Both the position numbers and the translations under genes were made by a program. The notes below the pieces were generated by a model, which was not told the DNA's origin, did no database searches, and worked only from the letters and a program-made list of their open reading frames with translations. Positions 10,449 through 21,393 of a DNA stretch of 64,000 bases are shown here, piece after piece. Origin of the DNA: Pseudocercospora fijiensis CIRAD86 (Eukaryota; Ascomycota; Dothideomycetes; Mycosphaerellales; Mycosphaerellaceae); NCBI RefSeq assembly GCF_000340215.1, contig NW_006921532.1:11695501-11759500 (forward strand), written 5' to 3'. Every line of letters begins with the position of its first letter. The first letter of the stretch is position 1.

Positions 10449-11943
10449 TCAAAGCTTACTCTTCCCATCCCCTCCCTTCTTCCCCTCCAACCAATCCCCC
10501 AAGATCTGCCTCTTAAACTCCTCACTAAAAACCGCCTTCTCCCTCTTAGGCACTTTCCCCCACTCCCTCCTCTCCTCCTCCTCCCCCTCCCTCCACCGTC
10601 TCAACTCCTCTACAACCCACTCACCCGCAACATCCGCCGTCTCCCCCACAACCTCCATCGGAATCAAATGTCCCACTCCCTGACACACATATTCCCTCAC
10701 CCTCCCTTTCTTTACACCTCCAGACCCTCCCCATCCAACCCCCGTCTGCGCCACCTTATCCGCGCGAAGAAGCGGCGCCGATAGATCCGAGTGTTCGCCG
10801 AATATATAGAACGCGCTCGGTCTGAGATTTGGAAGGCGGGTGAATATGACGAGGGGTTCCGGGCGGTAGAAAGGGGATTTGGGAGATGTCCAGGCGGGGA
10901 CGTCAGGGTGGGTTTCCGGGTTGGGGAAGTTTTCTGGGTCCGGGTGGGTTTTTGTGGCGAAATTGGGGCGGAGGAATGTGAAGACTTCTTGGAATTTTGT
11001 GGTTTTGAGGGTTAGTTCGCGGGAGGAGGGTGGTTGGGGGAGGATGGGATCTGCTGGGAGGGGTTTGGAGGGTTGAGGTTCTTTCGGGTGGTAGAGGGGT
11101 GTTGGGAGTTCGCGGAGACCGTGTTGCATCCATTTTTCTAGGACTCGGGGATCCCAGGTTTGGAACATTTTGGATCTTTTGGCTTTGCTTTCTGCTTCTT
11201 GTCTGCTTGCCCAGCGATCTCTTCGGACGGTTGAAGCTCGAGCTGGGCCGAAATTGCCTCGTACTGATGGGTTTCTTTGGATGACGGGATCAATCAGGAT
11301 CAGCGTCGTGAATAGTCGTGGATGCATAAGTGCGAGGTTGACAAGGTGGGCACCGCCCATGCTGTGGCCAATACCAATCATAGGGCGTTTCATGTGCTCT
11401 CGGAAATGATTGATCATGAGGAAAAGGTCTCTAGGGTGATCTGAGGATGGAAAATCAGCACAGAATCGTGTTTAGAGCTGGTAGTCTGCACACCAAACCA
11501 TGATGGATCATTGCCGAGAATGTCCTCGTTCAGGACTCCGGAATCTCCTTGATGCGAGACATCTGCGATCCATATGCTGCTGATATAGACACCTGATTTC
11601 TGCAGTCGTTCATAAAGGTCGTCCCATAAGGGTTCGTACAATTCCTAACCGTCGAAAGAATTAAGCTCAAACTCTGCCTTTCACAATAATGCATAGATAG
11701 CGATATAGCCTCATCAGTATTCACCTTCGGAAATCCATTCGCATGTCCACCGATGATGGTCACCCCATTCCTCCCATCTCCGGCCGGCTTGATAGGAGTG
11801 TACTGCTTGATTGCAAGACGAACGACTTCTTCCTGGTCGTCGGTCGTTGCCCGAGGGTATTCGCGAATGTGAGAGGCGGGCAGGTTGTGCTTCTGGATCT
11901 GGAAGTGCTTCGTCTTTCCGGCCGAGCCAGAGTAGGACGACAT
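10449..11943 (-). CDS. Peroxisomal alpha/beta hydrolase, LPX1 / AKT2-like, three exons
   Basis: Join on the minus strand of 11943-11725, 11644-11494 and 11440-10449, giving 453 residues. Intron 1 (11724-11645, 80 bp) runs GTGAAT to TTAG; intron 2 (11493-11441, 53 bp) runs GTGTGC to TCAG; both restore family-conserved text (GFPK|ELYEPLWDD and PSWF|DHPRD). The nucleophile elbow GIGHSMGG places Ser150; FGEHSDL carries the likely acid and GVGHLIPME the catalytic His381. The last three residues are SKL, a canonical peroxisomal targeting signal 1. The same family includes yeast peroxisomal lipase Lpx1 and the Alternaria AKT2-type proteins of host-toxin pathways. No other biosynthetic genes lie nearby, so a general peroxisomal lipase/esterase role is the safer inference. 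Confidence 0.85.
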
Positions 11944-12402
11944 GGCTCTTCGTTACTGTATTCCAGGCTATGAGATTCGGAAGGTCACTGAGATGAGTTG
12001 GTCGTCGGTTTGCACAGGGAGATGGATATGGCTTGGCAGAGCACAGGCGAGCTGCGGAAGTCTTGGGCCGAGGTTGCCGACTGCCTGGGATTGCGGATTG
12101 CTTCTCGGCATTGGAGTCGCAACGGCACAAGACCAAAGATGAGACGGACAAGCAACTCTAGTCGGGCGGTTTCACATCTTAGATAATGCTATATAAAAGG
12201 GCATAAATCTCGTGTTGTGCGTAGGGTGTGAGCAATAAGGACCTTAGTCTGTAATAATGCTCGCTCCGAATGCATTATCTCAAAGAGGCGTCCGAGCACG
12301 GCAGGTTGAACTCTACAGATTCATCGAGTGAAAGAGATGCTGTAAACCTCAGATTGCTCTGTTAAATTCACCGTTGTCTTCAAAATTTGAGGAATGCAGA
12401 CA
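11944..12402. other. Intergenic: promoter of the hydrolase and remnant upstream of the monooxygenase
   Basis: About 460 bp of normal composition. A TATA-like GCTATATAAAAGG lies near 12188-12200 on the plus strand, about 200 bp ahead of the monooxygenase remnant. No convincing coding frame: minus-strand frames reaching 12151 are continuations of the hydrolase first exon in other phases. Confidence 0.4.
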
Positions 12403-13584
12403 TGTCGATGATAAATGGCGCAGCAAATGGTCACCATGAGCCGGTGGCGAATGGTCATTGGCAATGGATCTAGTGGGATTCAGATACTCCCAGAAATGGC
12501 GAAACTTCCAGGCACGACTGTCACCTCTTTCCAAAGAGGCCCGACTTGTAAAGTCTCACGCCATCAGCCTGCGAAGCTCATAGGTAGAGATGATCCAAAT
12601 CCGAACCCGGAATATCTTCCAGAGGAGAAAGAAAAGCTCCGTGATCCGGAAGAGATGAAGAAGTGTCGCAAGAACATCCAGGGTACGATGAACAGGAATT
12701 TCAGGCTTTTCAGAAAGGGCTCCGAGTATAATGCTGAGATGACAGAGTTTGCAACCAAGCAGATGGCGGAGAAGCTGAACCATGACCCAGTGCTGTGCGA
12801 GAAGCTGATTCCTAAGTATGAGCTGGGATGTCGAAGAATAACGCCGGGAAGCGGATATCTGGAGGCCTTCACGCAGTCCAACGTGCACTTGACGAACAGT
12901 GAGATTGTAAGCATTTCGGCTGATGGTATACATACCTAGGATGGAACATTTCACCCAAGCGATGTGCTCGTCTGCGCGACCGGGTTTGACATCAGCCAAG
13001 TACCCACTTTCCCGCTGATAGGTCGAGATGGAATCAGTCTTGCAGAGAAGTGGAAGGATGAACCCGAGAGCTACATCTCTCTGGCATGTCCTGACATGCC
13101 AAACATGTTCTTCACGGGCCCGAATGCCACAGTTGGCCACGGAAGTCTGATATTCTCATTGGACTGGTCCGCGGAATGGATGCTGCGGTGGATTGGGAAA
13201 GTGGCCCATGAAGATATTGCATCAATTGCGCCGAAGCAGGAAGTCGTGGACGAGTTTTGTCGCTACAGCGACCAAATCCACAAGACTCTTACATGTGAGT
13301 AGATTCTTATTGCGGATTCGACCAGGAAGTCATGCTGACGATGCTTTCTAAACGCAGGGACAGGAGGCTGCCGTTCGTGGTACAAGGCGAACCGCGTAAA
13401 CGGTCGCGTGACTGCGACATTCGCTGGCAGTGCCATCCTGTACGAGAAACTAGTCAATGCCGAGCTCAGAGGCGAAGACTTTGACATTCGTTACAGGAGC
13501 GCAAACAGGTGGCGTTTCCTGGGGAATGGCTTTACGCAATATGAGCTGGAGCCTGGCAACGACCTGGCATACTACATACCGTAG
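12403..13584 (+). pseudogene. Truncated FAD-dependent (Baeyer-Villiger type) monooxygenase
   Basis: The frame from 12415 to 13294, a 63-bp intron (13295-13357, GTGAGT...CTGAC...GCAG) and 13358-13584 reads as the C-terminal two thirds of a flavin monooxygenase. The NADPH-binding Rossmann motif VIGNGSSGIQI is at about 12451-12483. Downstream are CRRITPGSGYLEAF, an ATG motif (LVCATGFDIS) and, across the intron, GCRSWYK, all typical of fungal BVMO-like enzymes. The N-terminal FAD-binding GxGxxG domain is absent. Codon 12937-12939 is an in-frame TAG (context HT-stop-DG), explained by a single CAG-to-TAG or TGG-to-TAG change. Just upstream, in another phase, 12403-12456 encodes an Asn/Gly/His-rich start (MSMINGAANGHHEP) of the kind that opens such proteins. 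This suggests the FAD domain was deleted internally. Not functional as drawn. Confidence 0.75.
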
Positions 13585-13657
13585 AGTGCATGCAGCGCGA
13601 AATGAAATCCAACCTTGAGCGTGACGGTGGTCTCGAGACTCGCTCTTGTTAGCTGTT

Positions 13658-14428
13658 TCAAGGCATATCTTCGCGCTGTGGGCCTTCCACAAATGCTAGG
13701 TCACCAGTCTTCCCCAGTGACTCGGCAACTGCTTCTTCGATAAGAATTCCCATAGCAAGAAGCGCTGTCTCATCGAGGCTCTTGAAGTCGTAACGAGGAT
13801 TCCCCGATTTGCCTGAACCATAGAAGTCTGAAGCATATGAATGAATCGCTTTCAGAAGATCGGAATCTGGCAGACGTTGATCAGATGGCAAATGGCGATG
13901 CGCAAAGTACTTGTCGTCTTCCTGGTATCGCACAGGAGCATCAGCACGGCTGAAGAGGACTTGGTCAGGTGGCATCGGATTTCCACCCTTGTTCAGAAGA
14001 AAGCCCTCGTAACCAACGCGACCAGCTACCGCATCGTACAGCGTGGCTTTGACCCTGGTAGGTTCGTCTTCTGAGCTCGATTCCTGCATGTCGTGGTCGC
14101 TTTCCTGTTTGATAGCACGTTTGCGCGAGCGAGAACGAGATGATGATGCTTTAGGCCTCTTTGACTGCGGTCTCTCCGACTCGGTATTTGTCGACTGACG
14201 TGCTTTCCGCTTTGAGGCCTGCTTTCCTTTTCCCTTCGGCTTTGGCCTTTCGGGAAGGGTTGCAGCAGTGTCCATAGCAGCGACGCAGTACCATCCACCT
14301 TTCTGATATCTCTCAACAAGAGCCGACCTTGTCCAGCGACAGTTCTGGTTGAAACAAATGCTATGAGGACTTGATTCCTCGGCCTTTCTCCTAGAAGAAC
14401 TTGACACCTGCGTTCTCTTCTTGACCAA
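13658..14428 (-). CDS. Unrecognised basic Ser/Lys-rich protein with conserved-looking C-terminus
   Basis: A 256-residue frame. The N-terminal third is basic and Ser-rich with KRKAR and SRSRSRKRAIK stretches that look like nuclear localisation signals, plus a small Cys-containing patch (ICFNQNCRW). Residues about 150-245 are better ordered: DADAPVRYQEDD-like text, LLKAIHSYASDFYG, then SLDETALLAMGILIEEAVAESLG and GDLAFVEG. This has the feel of a conserved domain, but I do not recognise it. The first Met (14428) makes the frame overlap the 3' end of VPS25 by 38 bp in another phase, so the true start may be a later Met, for example residue 52 at 14275, or lie in a spliced exon. Same strand as VPS25. 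Confidence 0.6.
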   Translation of the reverse strand: MVKKRTQVSSSSRRKAEESSPHSICFNQNCRWTRSALVERYQKGGWYCVAAMDTAATLPERPKPKGKGKQASKRKARQSTNTESERPQSKRPKASSSRSRSRKRAIKQESDHDMQESSSEDEPTRVKATLYDAVAGRVGYEGFLLNKGGNPMPPDQVLFSRADAPVRYQEDDKYFAHRHLPSDQRLPDSDLLKAIHSYASDFYGSGKSGNPRYDFKSLDETALLAMGILIEEAVAESLGKTGDLAFVEGPQREDMP

Positions 14429-15092
14429 ATATTTGCGCCTTGCCGCGCTTCACCAGGACGTTCAGAACTTTTCTCAGCAGCGCTTCATCAATGTCCTGCC
14501 ACTCTTTGCCCGTGCTCGATTCGCCCTCTCGAAGTTCGTAAATGGTCAAGACAGCGCCTTTCTGGCCGGTCTCTTCGACAAAGTTGTAGATCGTATCTGC
14601 CCACTCGGATGGAGTCTTCCAGTAGATGTAGCAGGTATTGCTCGTTTCGCTGCGTGAAGTCGGCGCTATCCACTCTGCCCTCGGACCATTTTCGGGCTTG
14701 CTCATATGCTCCAGAACGGCGCGGATGTCTGCTGGCTTGAGCGAGCGCTTGATGGAGGTGTTGGAGAAGAGGTCGCTGGGCGGCGAAGAGAGAGCCAAGC
14801 GGAAGATTCGGTGGTGGGCGCAGTAAGAGGCAATCAGTGCAGACCAGAGCTCGAGCTGGCGCGATCGTGTCGTGAGATTTGGCTGGAGCGTGTAGAAGGG
14901 CGGAAAGGAGGTGTATGCTGGGAAGGCAAAGCTGCCAGATTTTGTGCTCGCAGACGGCGTGTATGCGCTCTCGCTCAGCGAAAGGCTTGCCACAGAAGAC
15001 TCTGCCGCTGTGGCCATGGTCGCGCAGAAAATGTTCATGTTGGAGCTCTCTGCAGAGGCGTCCACGGTGGGTTCAGGCTCGGCAGCGGTCAA
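14391..15092 (-). CDS. VPS25: ESCRT-II subunit VPS25
   Basis: A single exon of 233 residues with two winged-helix domains. The PPxY-like opening FPPFYTLQPNLTTRSRQLEL (residues 63-82) contacts VPS36/VPS22 in ESCRT-II. SALIASYCAHHRIFRL and the second winged helix (WADTIYNFVEETGQKGAVLTIYEL ... LLRKVLNVLVKRGKAQIF) bind ESCRT-III Vps20. The complex sorts ubiquitinated cargo at endosomes. VPS25 proteins usually run 175-210 residues; the extra low-complexity N-terminus suggests the start is Met26 (15017) or Met19 (15038) rather than Met1. The upstream region is only about 45 bp (120 bp from Met26) before the probable retrotransposon LTR at 15137, so its promoter is either very short or lies inside or beyond the insertion. 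Confidence 0.92.
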   Translation of the reverse strand: MTAAEPEPTVDASAESSNMNIFCATMATAAESSVASLSLSESAYTPSASTKSGSFAFPAYTSFPPFYTLQPNLTTRSRQLELWSALIASYCAHHRIFRLALSSPPSDLFSNTSIKRSLKPADIRAVLEHMSKPENGPRAEWIAPTSRSETSNTCYIYWKTPSEWADTIYNFVEETGQKGAVLTIYELREGESSTGKEWQDIDEALLRKVLNVLVKRGKAQIFGQEENAGVKFF

Positions 15093-17106
15093 TTAATGTT
15101 CCGTTAATTTGGGAACTCCTTTAAAAGTTCCGGTAGTGTTACGGAAGAAGGAACAGCCAGGGGGTCTGCTAACTAATGGAGCAACGGCTCTATCTCTGTA
15201 ATTAACCTTCCCCTTTTATATAACTATCTTTAATCTCAACTTTATAACAATTAGTAGCTTCGCTCGTACTAAACCCTCGTACTACTAAGAGTTATTTAAG
15301 ACGCTACTAGAACGAGGTAACTAGATTAGGCTAATCCGACTAAGAGCCTAACTACTTCCCCTTACTACTTTATTACGACCGTATATACGGAGTAACGTAT
15401 ATCTATATAAACTCTATAAATAATAACCGCGCTTTCGCTATATATATATAAACTAACCGGATTACTAACGCAAAGGTTAGGTCTTATCTAGAACGCTTTC
15501 TATAGGACTTTTAGGCGATAGAGACCTATCCCTCTAAGTAGCTCGACTTACTAGTATACCGATAGCCTATATAGAACTCGTTTCTATAGTTTTATAAAAG
15601 AAGATATAAGCTAAATTCGCTATTTACGACTACTTCTACTTTAGCTAGTAGGTCTAGAAAGCACTTACCTATAAAGGGGAAGTTACCTTCTAAACTAAGG
15701 GCAGCTACTTCTAGGTCGCTATAGCAGTTATAATAGCCTCTATAGTAATCGCCTAATACGATAACGATAGTAGCGACCTCTACTATAAATATATAACTTT
15801 CGACCGCGTCGACGGCTTAATCTATAATAGTAACTACTTAGGCAACGAGCGTCTAGCCTCCTACTATAGCGGAATAGAGAGACGTTATATCGGCGGAAAT
15901 AATAGCTACTATTTAGGCAGTAGTTGCCTAGGCACTAGTAGGCTAGGCTCCTATAGTAGGTAATAGAAATAGAAATAGTATACCTATTTTTAACGAGGCT
16001 AGTAACCTAGACTAAATATAGGACTAGGAAATTAGCTTCTTCTAGCTAGACCTACTAAAGAGAGACGACGACCCGAGTATTATAGGATCTAATACCTTCT
16101 TTTAAAATATTAATATTTTTATTAAACGACTTAAGGATATTATAGTATATTATAGTAACGATCGAGTTAAGTCTAGAATCCCCGTACTACTACGAGGAAC
16201 AGCCTTAACCTAGTATACTAATACGCTTAATAACCTAGCGAAATAGAGCCTTCGCTACGTACTAGGTCTAGACTATTAGTTTACGATGCTACGAGAGAAC
16301 TTCTAGACGCTACTATCGGAGTCGCTAAACGAGCTAACGCGGCTTAAATATATGTTATTAGACGTAGGTAACCGACGTAGTATAGATACCTACCCTAGCG
16401 AGGTAATACGCTATATACGTAATACTAGCCTAGTTAATAAGAGCTAGTAGCTAACGTATATATAGAACGATATCGATATAGAGCTACGATATAGTATTCG
16501 GCTACTAAGAGAAAAGGATACTATTATATTATTTAGATAGAGGCTTAAGGAAAATCCGAAAAGCAACCGGCGTAGGCTAAACTAGTATAACGATTAAACC
16601 GATATAATACCGCTATTACCGGTTCTTTATCGCGACCTTTCCCTATCCGCTTAGTAGGTAAGTAACTATAGCGCAATCGAGATTAAGACTTCCGACTAAG
16701 CTGTTAATAGACGGATCGATAGGAAGGCTCTAGGAAGCCTTAAACTAACTCTATACGTTCTTTATAGCCGCTGCTACCTCGCTATAACTAAGGTCGAAGC
16801 GACTAACGCTTTTAGAAGCCTTAAGACCGTTAAGAATTAGCAAGCGATAAGTCGCAATTAAGGGGCGCTAAGAAGACCTTCGATAAGGCTAAGCCTTAGC
16901 CTATAAAGCCCTTTACTTAGCGTAAGAAGTAGGACTCTTATTAGGTCGACGAGAACCTAGAAGAGTTAGAGAGCAAGGAATAGTAGAATACTAACTACGT
17001 CGACTCTAACGAATACTTATTTAATAAAGGAGGCGATAACGACGCTAATACTAACGTAGTAGATATTCTTAACGTAGGATATCTAAGTCTAGTATATAAT
17101 AAGTAT

Positions 17107-17172
17107 ACCTGTACTATATGCCGCTAGGAGTTCGAGACGTCTAATAAGCTATATTCGTATTTATAAACGAAG
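17107..17172 (+). other. C2H2-type zinc finger relic in element 1 polyprotein
   Basis: The frame reads C-T-I-C then EFETSNKLYSYL and TKY. This matches C-x2-C-x(n)-F-x-S-x-N-x-L-x-x-H-L-x(n)-H with both His turned to Tyr, as expected from CAC-to-TAC. A C2H2 finger of this kind between gag and protease is a known trait of one group of fungal gypsy polyproteins, from memory. Confidence 0.6.
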
Positions 17173-17819
17173 TACTATAAGAGACGAGAACAAAAATCCT
17201 AGCGGCTACTAGATCTAATAAGCTAACGGGTATAACTACTAGATACGTAATAGTATTAGCTTAGATAAACAATATAGTAATAGAAATATACCTAGATAGT
17301 AGTAACCTAATTACTCTTATAGATCGAATATTAGCCTAGTAGTAATACCCTAATAGAGTTCTCTTAAAGGTAACGCGCCCCTAGCGGATATAAAGAGTAG
17401 GCAATACGATTACGAGCCTATCTAATAAGATGCCTATAAATATAGTTTTTAATAATAGGGTTACTATATCGATAAGAGCCTACTTAATTAATAGCCTACC
17501 GGCTAGTATACTATTAGGAACGCGCTTAATAGAAAAGGAGAAGTTAGTCTTATCTTTTACTAATAAGCAAATGCAATTCCTAAATAGTACCGCGATAACG
17601 ATAAATATTGCTTAGAAGGGACGAGCTCGAGTATTACTATATTTTATAGTAACTACCGAATAGGAAGAAAACGACGAGTCGCCGCCGCTAGCGCAACTAG
17701 GAGCGAAGGAAAAGCTAGGCCTAATAGGCGCTATACTATATAGCGACGACGAAACGAGAGCTAAATATAACGCCTTACTAGAGAAACATAAGCAGTTATT
17801 TATCAATAATAGCTGTTTT

Positions 17820-20215
17820 ACTAAGGTTCCTAAAGAAGACTAGATAACGATCCCCCTAGTTAGCGATTAGAAGGCTACTAGCGCTAAATTAGCGTATAAG
17901 GTATATCCTATAGGCCTAAAGGAACGAGAGATTATCGATAGCGTTTACGATAAGCTATATAACTAAGGATAGATATCCTAGACGAAGGAACTAATACCTT
18001 TTAGGTTTCCTATATTCGTAGTCTAGAAGGAATTAAAGAATAGCCGTAAGGGTAGAGTAGTTATCGACATCCGCGGACTTAACCGTATTACGATAATAGA
18101 CGCCTATCTAATACTATTATAAGGCGACGTTTTAGCCGCTATCTAAGGCGCTAAATACATTTCTACGATCGATATAAAGTCCTTCTTCTACTAGTAGTTA
18201 GTAAAAGCGGAAGACCGATATAAGCTTTCTATAGTCTCCTATAGAGGCTAGGAGATATACAACGTCGCCGTAATAGGCTATAAGAACGCGCCGCCCTATA
18301 TATAGCGATAGATTAATAGAATCCTACGAATAGAAGAACTTAACGCGTTCGCTAAGGCGTTTATTAACAATATCGTAATCTATAGTAAGACGCTAGAGGA
18401 ATACCTATAATATCTAGACTAGGTATTCGATGCCTTAAACCGATACTAGCTAACTATAGTACCCGAAAAGGCTTTTATCGGGTACCTATCGATCTAGCTA
18501 CTAGAGTAACGAGTCGATACCTTAGGTACCGCGACGCTAGCTAACAAATTAGCGGCTATTACTAAGCTTAAGTTTCTATAAACGCTAAAGGATCTAGAGT
18601 ATTATCTTAGGCTAACTAGATAGCTAAGAACGTATATTAAGTACTACGCTTAACTAGCGGAACTGCTCTAGAAGATTAAGACTAAGAGACTAAAGGGCGT
18701 ACCTACTACTAGCTAGGCACGTCGATATTATATAGTAACGATACTAATCGAGGAAATAGAGGAACGACTAGCTATATTCTAAGCCCTATAAGAGGCCTTT
18801 GCTAAGCTAACGATGCTCTATTATTTCGCGAGAAACCGGCTACTATATATCTATATCGACGCGTCTAAGAAACGAGGCTTTAGTATAATAGTAGCCTACG
18901 TTAAGGGCGACGCTATTACTAAAAATCCTAGTAGGACAAAGATATAACCGATTTTGTTTTTATTAAAAACTCTTTCTAGTATAGAGCGACGGTACTAGCT
19001 AACCGAATTAGAGGTCGCCTATCTAGTATAAACGATTAAACGCGTACGATAGATAGTCGAGGTATACGAGTTAGTAGTAACGGTACTTACGGATTACGTA
19101 GCGACGCTAGGGATCGTAAGCTAGACTGCCTTAACTTCGTTATTAGTTAATAAGCTTAATAACCGACTAACGAGATCGTCGTAATATCTTTCCCTTTTCC
19201 TACTAAAGGTAGTCTATAAGCTAGGGCGAGAATATATCGTACTAGACGCCTTATCGCGCCTAGAAACGATAGACGATTATCTCCCGAAGAGCGACGTATT
19301 CGACAAACTAGTTTACGGAGTAATAATACTAGAAATAGACGACGTATTTAAGTAATAACTTATCGAAGCATACGAAGAAGATAAGTACTAGAGTAATATT
19401 AAGGCTATAGTATAGAACGCGGAACTAGGCTCTATAAGCTTCTTAGTCGACGACGAAGGCCTAGTATAGCTCGATAAGCCCTACTCTAGCGACCGACGAT
19501 TATATATCCTAAAGGTATTAGAGGGTAACATTTTTAGTAGTATATACGATAACTAATATTATATCGGCTTTTATCGTACCTATACCTAAATAAATAACTA
19601 GTACTATATCCGGAAACTAGCTAAGACACTAAAAAAGTATCTAAGTTACTATTAGGACTACTTAGAGTTATAGACTAAGCGATATAAGCCGTATAGGTCC
19701 TTAAACCTAATACTATCCCCGCTAGTACCCTTCTATATAATTACGATTAACTTTATAGTATCCCTTTCCGCTTAGGAAACTAACGCTATACTTATAGTAA
19801 CGGATAAGTATACGAAATAGGTACTCCTAATTACTAGTAACGATACGTACTCTACGGAGGCTTAGGCTAACCGTCTACTCGACGAATTATTCTAATACAA
19901 TTAGGGTCTACTAACCGTAATTATCTCCGATAGAGATCCGAAGTTTACGTCCGAGATATAGAAGGCTATTTTTAAGCGAATAAACGTTAAGCTACTAATA
20001 ACGAATGCCTATTACCTATAGGCTAATAGCTAGTCTAAGAGAACGAACTAGACTATCGAGATTGCCCTACGGTATTTCCTTACCTAATATCCTAATAGGG
20101 ATTTAGAATTAGAATACGCGACGCCGTATATATAATTAGTTCTTAATAACTCTATTAACGCCTCGACTAGTATATTACCGAACTAGATACTAATAGGTTT
20201 CAACCCTAGGGAACT
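17820..20215 (+). pseudogene. Element 1 pol: reverse transcriptase, RNase H, integrase
   Basis: RT motif text VVIDIRGLNRIT (about 18.06 kb), STIDIKSFFY (about 18.16 kb) and INNIVIYS (about 18.37 kb, where YxDD has become INN) sits in one frame. RNase H is seen as LYIYIDASKKRGFS (about 18.85 kb). Integrase gives IVTDKYTK, then IISDRDPKFTSEI (about 19.92 kb) carrying the second catalytic Asp, and an N-rich stretch before the third acidic residue. Loss of both YxDD aspartates and many stops make it inactive. The catalytic Asp-to-Asn changes fit TpG-to-TpA (GAT to AAT after T). Confidence 0.75.
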
Positions 20216-20387
20216 AGCCTAAATAGTAACTAGACCCCGTAGTAGTTCGGGTTAGTTTAGTTTAGTTTACTAAGCCGAAACTCTAGTTTGGTTTGGGTTG
20301 GTTTGCTAAGCAACTATATAAGTAGCTAGTTCGAACTATATAATTTATCGGTTTTTAAGAAGTGTACGAATGTATACGTAGCTTTAA

Positions 20388-21320
20388 GCAAGCCCTTTAT
20401 AAGACTTAGTAGTGTAGCCGGTAGCGTAGCCGGCATTTTTAGTCCTTAGTACTTATAGAATTTTCGAATCCTACTTAGGCTACGTAGTTATATAAAGGTA
20501 CTTATATAACCTTAAATCTATAGACAATTAGCTAAGGGTACTAACTAATTAAAAGCATATATATATATATACAAGGCATTATAGTTTAGTTCGGAAACTA
20601 TACTCCTTAGGTATAAATTTCATCCTTTTGTTTACGGTTCAATTCCCTAACTGCTTAGTAGAATGTCTTTATCTAGATCTAGGTAGAACTTATCGATTTC
20701 CGTCGAAGCTCTCCTTAAGAAGCTCTAGCACTTTCCTACTAAACTATACTCTAATATTAAGTACTAGGATAGCTCCTCCCTCGACATCGGTACTATATAC
20801 AAAACAGCTATAAGGTAGCTCTATAGGGCGTTCTACTAGTTACTCGCTATACTACGGCCGAATACTAGTTCGTTCCTTAAAACTCTAGGTTATTTAGTAG
20901 ATATTAAGGATAGGGCAGGCAGTAACTTCGTATTATATAAGGAAGTAGAGGCTACTATAGAGGAGTCCTTTAATCTATAGAAGATAGTAAAAGATATAGA
21001 GGTAGCTATAGGTCTAGGTACCTAGTTGAATTTCTAGTAGGTAGAGTATAAGGATATTTAGTAGGAGTATTAGGTAGAGTTACGAAAGCAGGTATATAAT
21101 ATAGTCTAGAGAATAGGGATAATGCCTATAACTATAAGTATTAGGTTCTTTAATCTTCCTCCTTTTTTCCTTGTTTTCTTTTTATAAAAATCCAAACTAA
21201 TACAAATTAACTAGAATGTCTATCTTCTTTTAGTTCTTTATAAGACCTAGTAGCGTAGCCGGCAGCGTAGCCGGTAGCGTAGTTAGCCTTTTTACTCCTA
21301 AGCACTAACGGGTTTTTCGA
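20388..21320. repeat. Unit bracketed by about 85-bp direct repeats
   Basis: Two related direct repeats lie at about 20388-20475 and 21236-21320. Both open with a ttataagac word, carry two or three copies of a GTAGCGTAGCCGG-like motif and end in a run before TTTTTCGAA. Between them is one small frame and AT-rich DNA. The arrangement could be a small non-autonomous LTR-like element (TRIM-type) or two copies of an unrelated repeat. Just left (20240-20310) is a TTAGTTTAG / TTTGGTTTGGG imperfect short-repeat tract. Confidence 0.45.
20663..21136 (+). pseudogene. RIP-damaged small frame of unknown family inside the direct-repeat unit
   Basis: From the ATG at 20663 a frame of about 158 codons runs with stops that are mostly TAG (former Gln/Trp) and ordinary coding text between them (for example SSFLKTLGYLVDIKDRAGSN). 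No known motif. Its position midway between the direct repeats suggests it belonged to that unit. The alternative frame starting at 20628 (non-ATG) is a shadow. Confidence 0.4.
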
Positions 21321-21393
21321 AGACTTCTATTCTATACGGCTAATAAAGTATACTATACTATATAGGTATGCTTAGAGAGTATTTAGAGCGCGG

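Larger units (their letters stand above)
15137..20221 (+). mobile_element. Ty3/gypsy retrotransposon, element 1, RIP-killed and 3' truncated
   Basis: Probable LTR start TGTTACGGAAG at 15137, a common opening of fungal gypsy LTRs; the LTR end and the 3' LTR were not found. One plus-strand order is visible: gag-like region (about 15.5-17.1 kb), a C2H2 finger (about 17.11-17.17 kb), protease, reverse transcriptase (about 17.95-18.6 kb), RNase H (about 18.8-19.1 kb) and integrase (about 19.7-20.2 kb). Protease-RT-RNaseH-integrase order defines Ty3/gypsy. Stops are TAG/TAA at former Gln/Trp positions. The frame stops being recognisable near 20215 inside the integrase, where unrelated repeat DNA begins. 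Strong CpA/TpG depletion indicates an old copy. Confidence 0.8.

Noticed and set aside
12556..13140. Minus-strand 194-codon frame opposite the monooxygenase
   Set aside because: Antisense shadow; the plus strand carries clear flavin monooxygenase motifs and a proper intron.
17430..17806. Short open frames at 17430-17615 (plus) and 17612-17806 (minus) as genes
   Set aside because: They lie inside the gag/protease part of element 1; the first is a stop-free fragment of the polyprotein and the second a shadow on the other strand.
20450..20660. tRNA-like words (TTCGAATCC near 20465, GGTTCAATTCCC near 20636)
   Set aside because: No matching acceptor, D-arm or anticodon stem can be formed around them.
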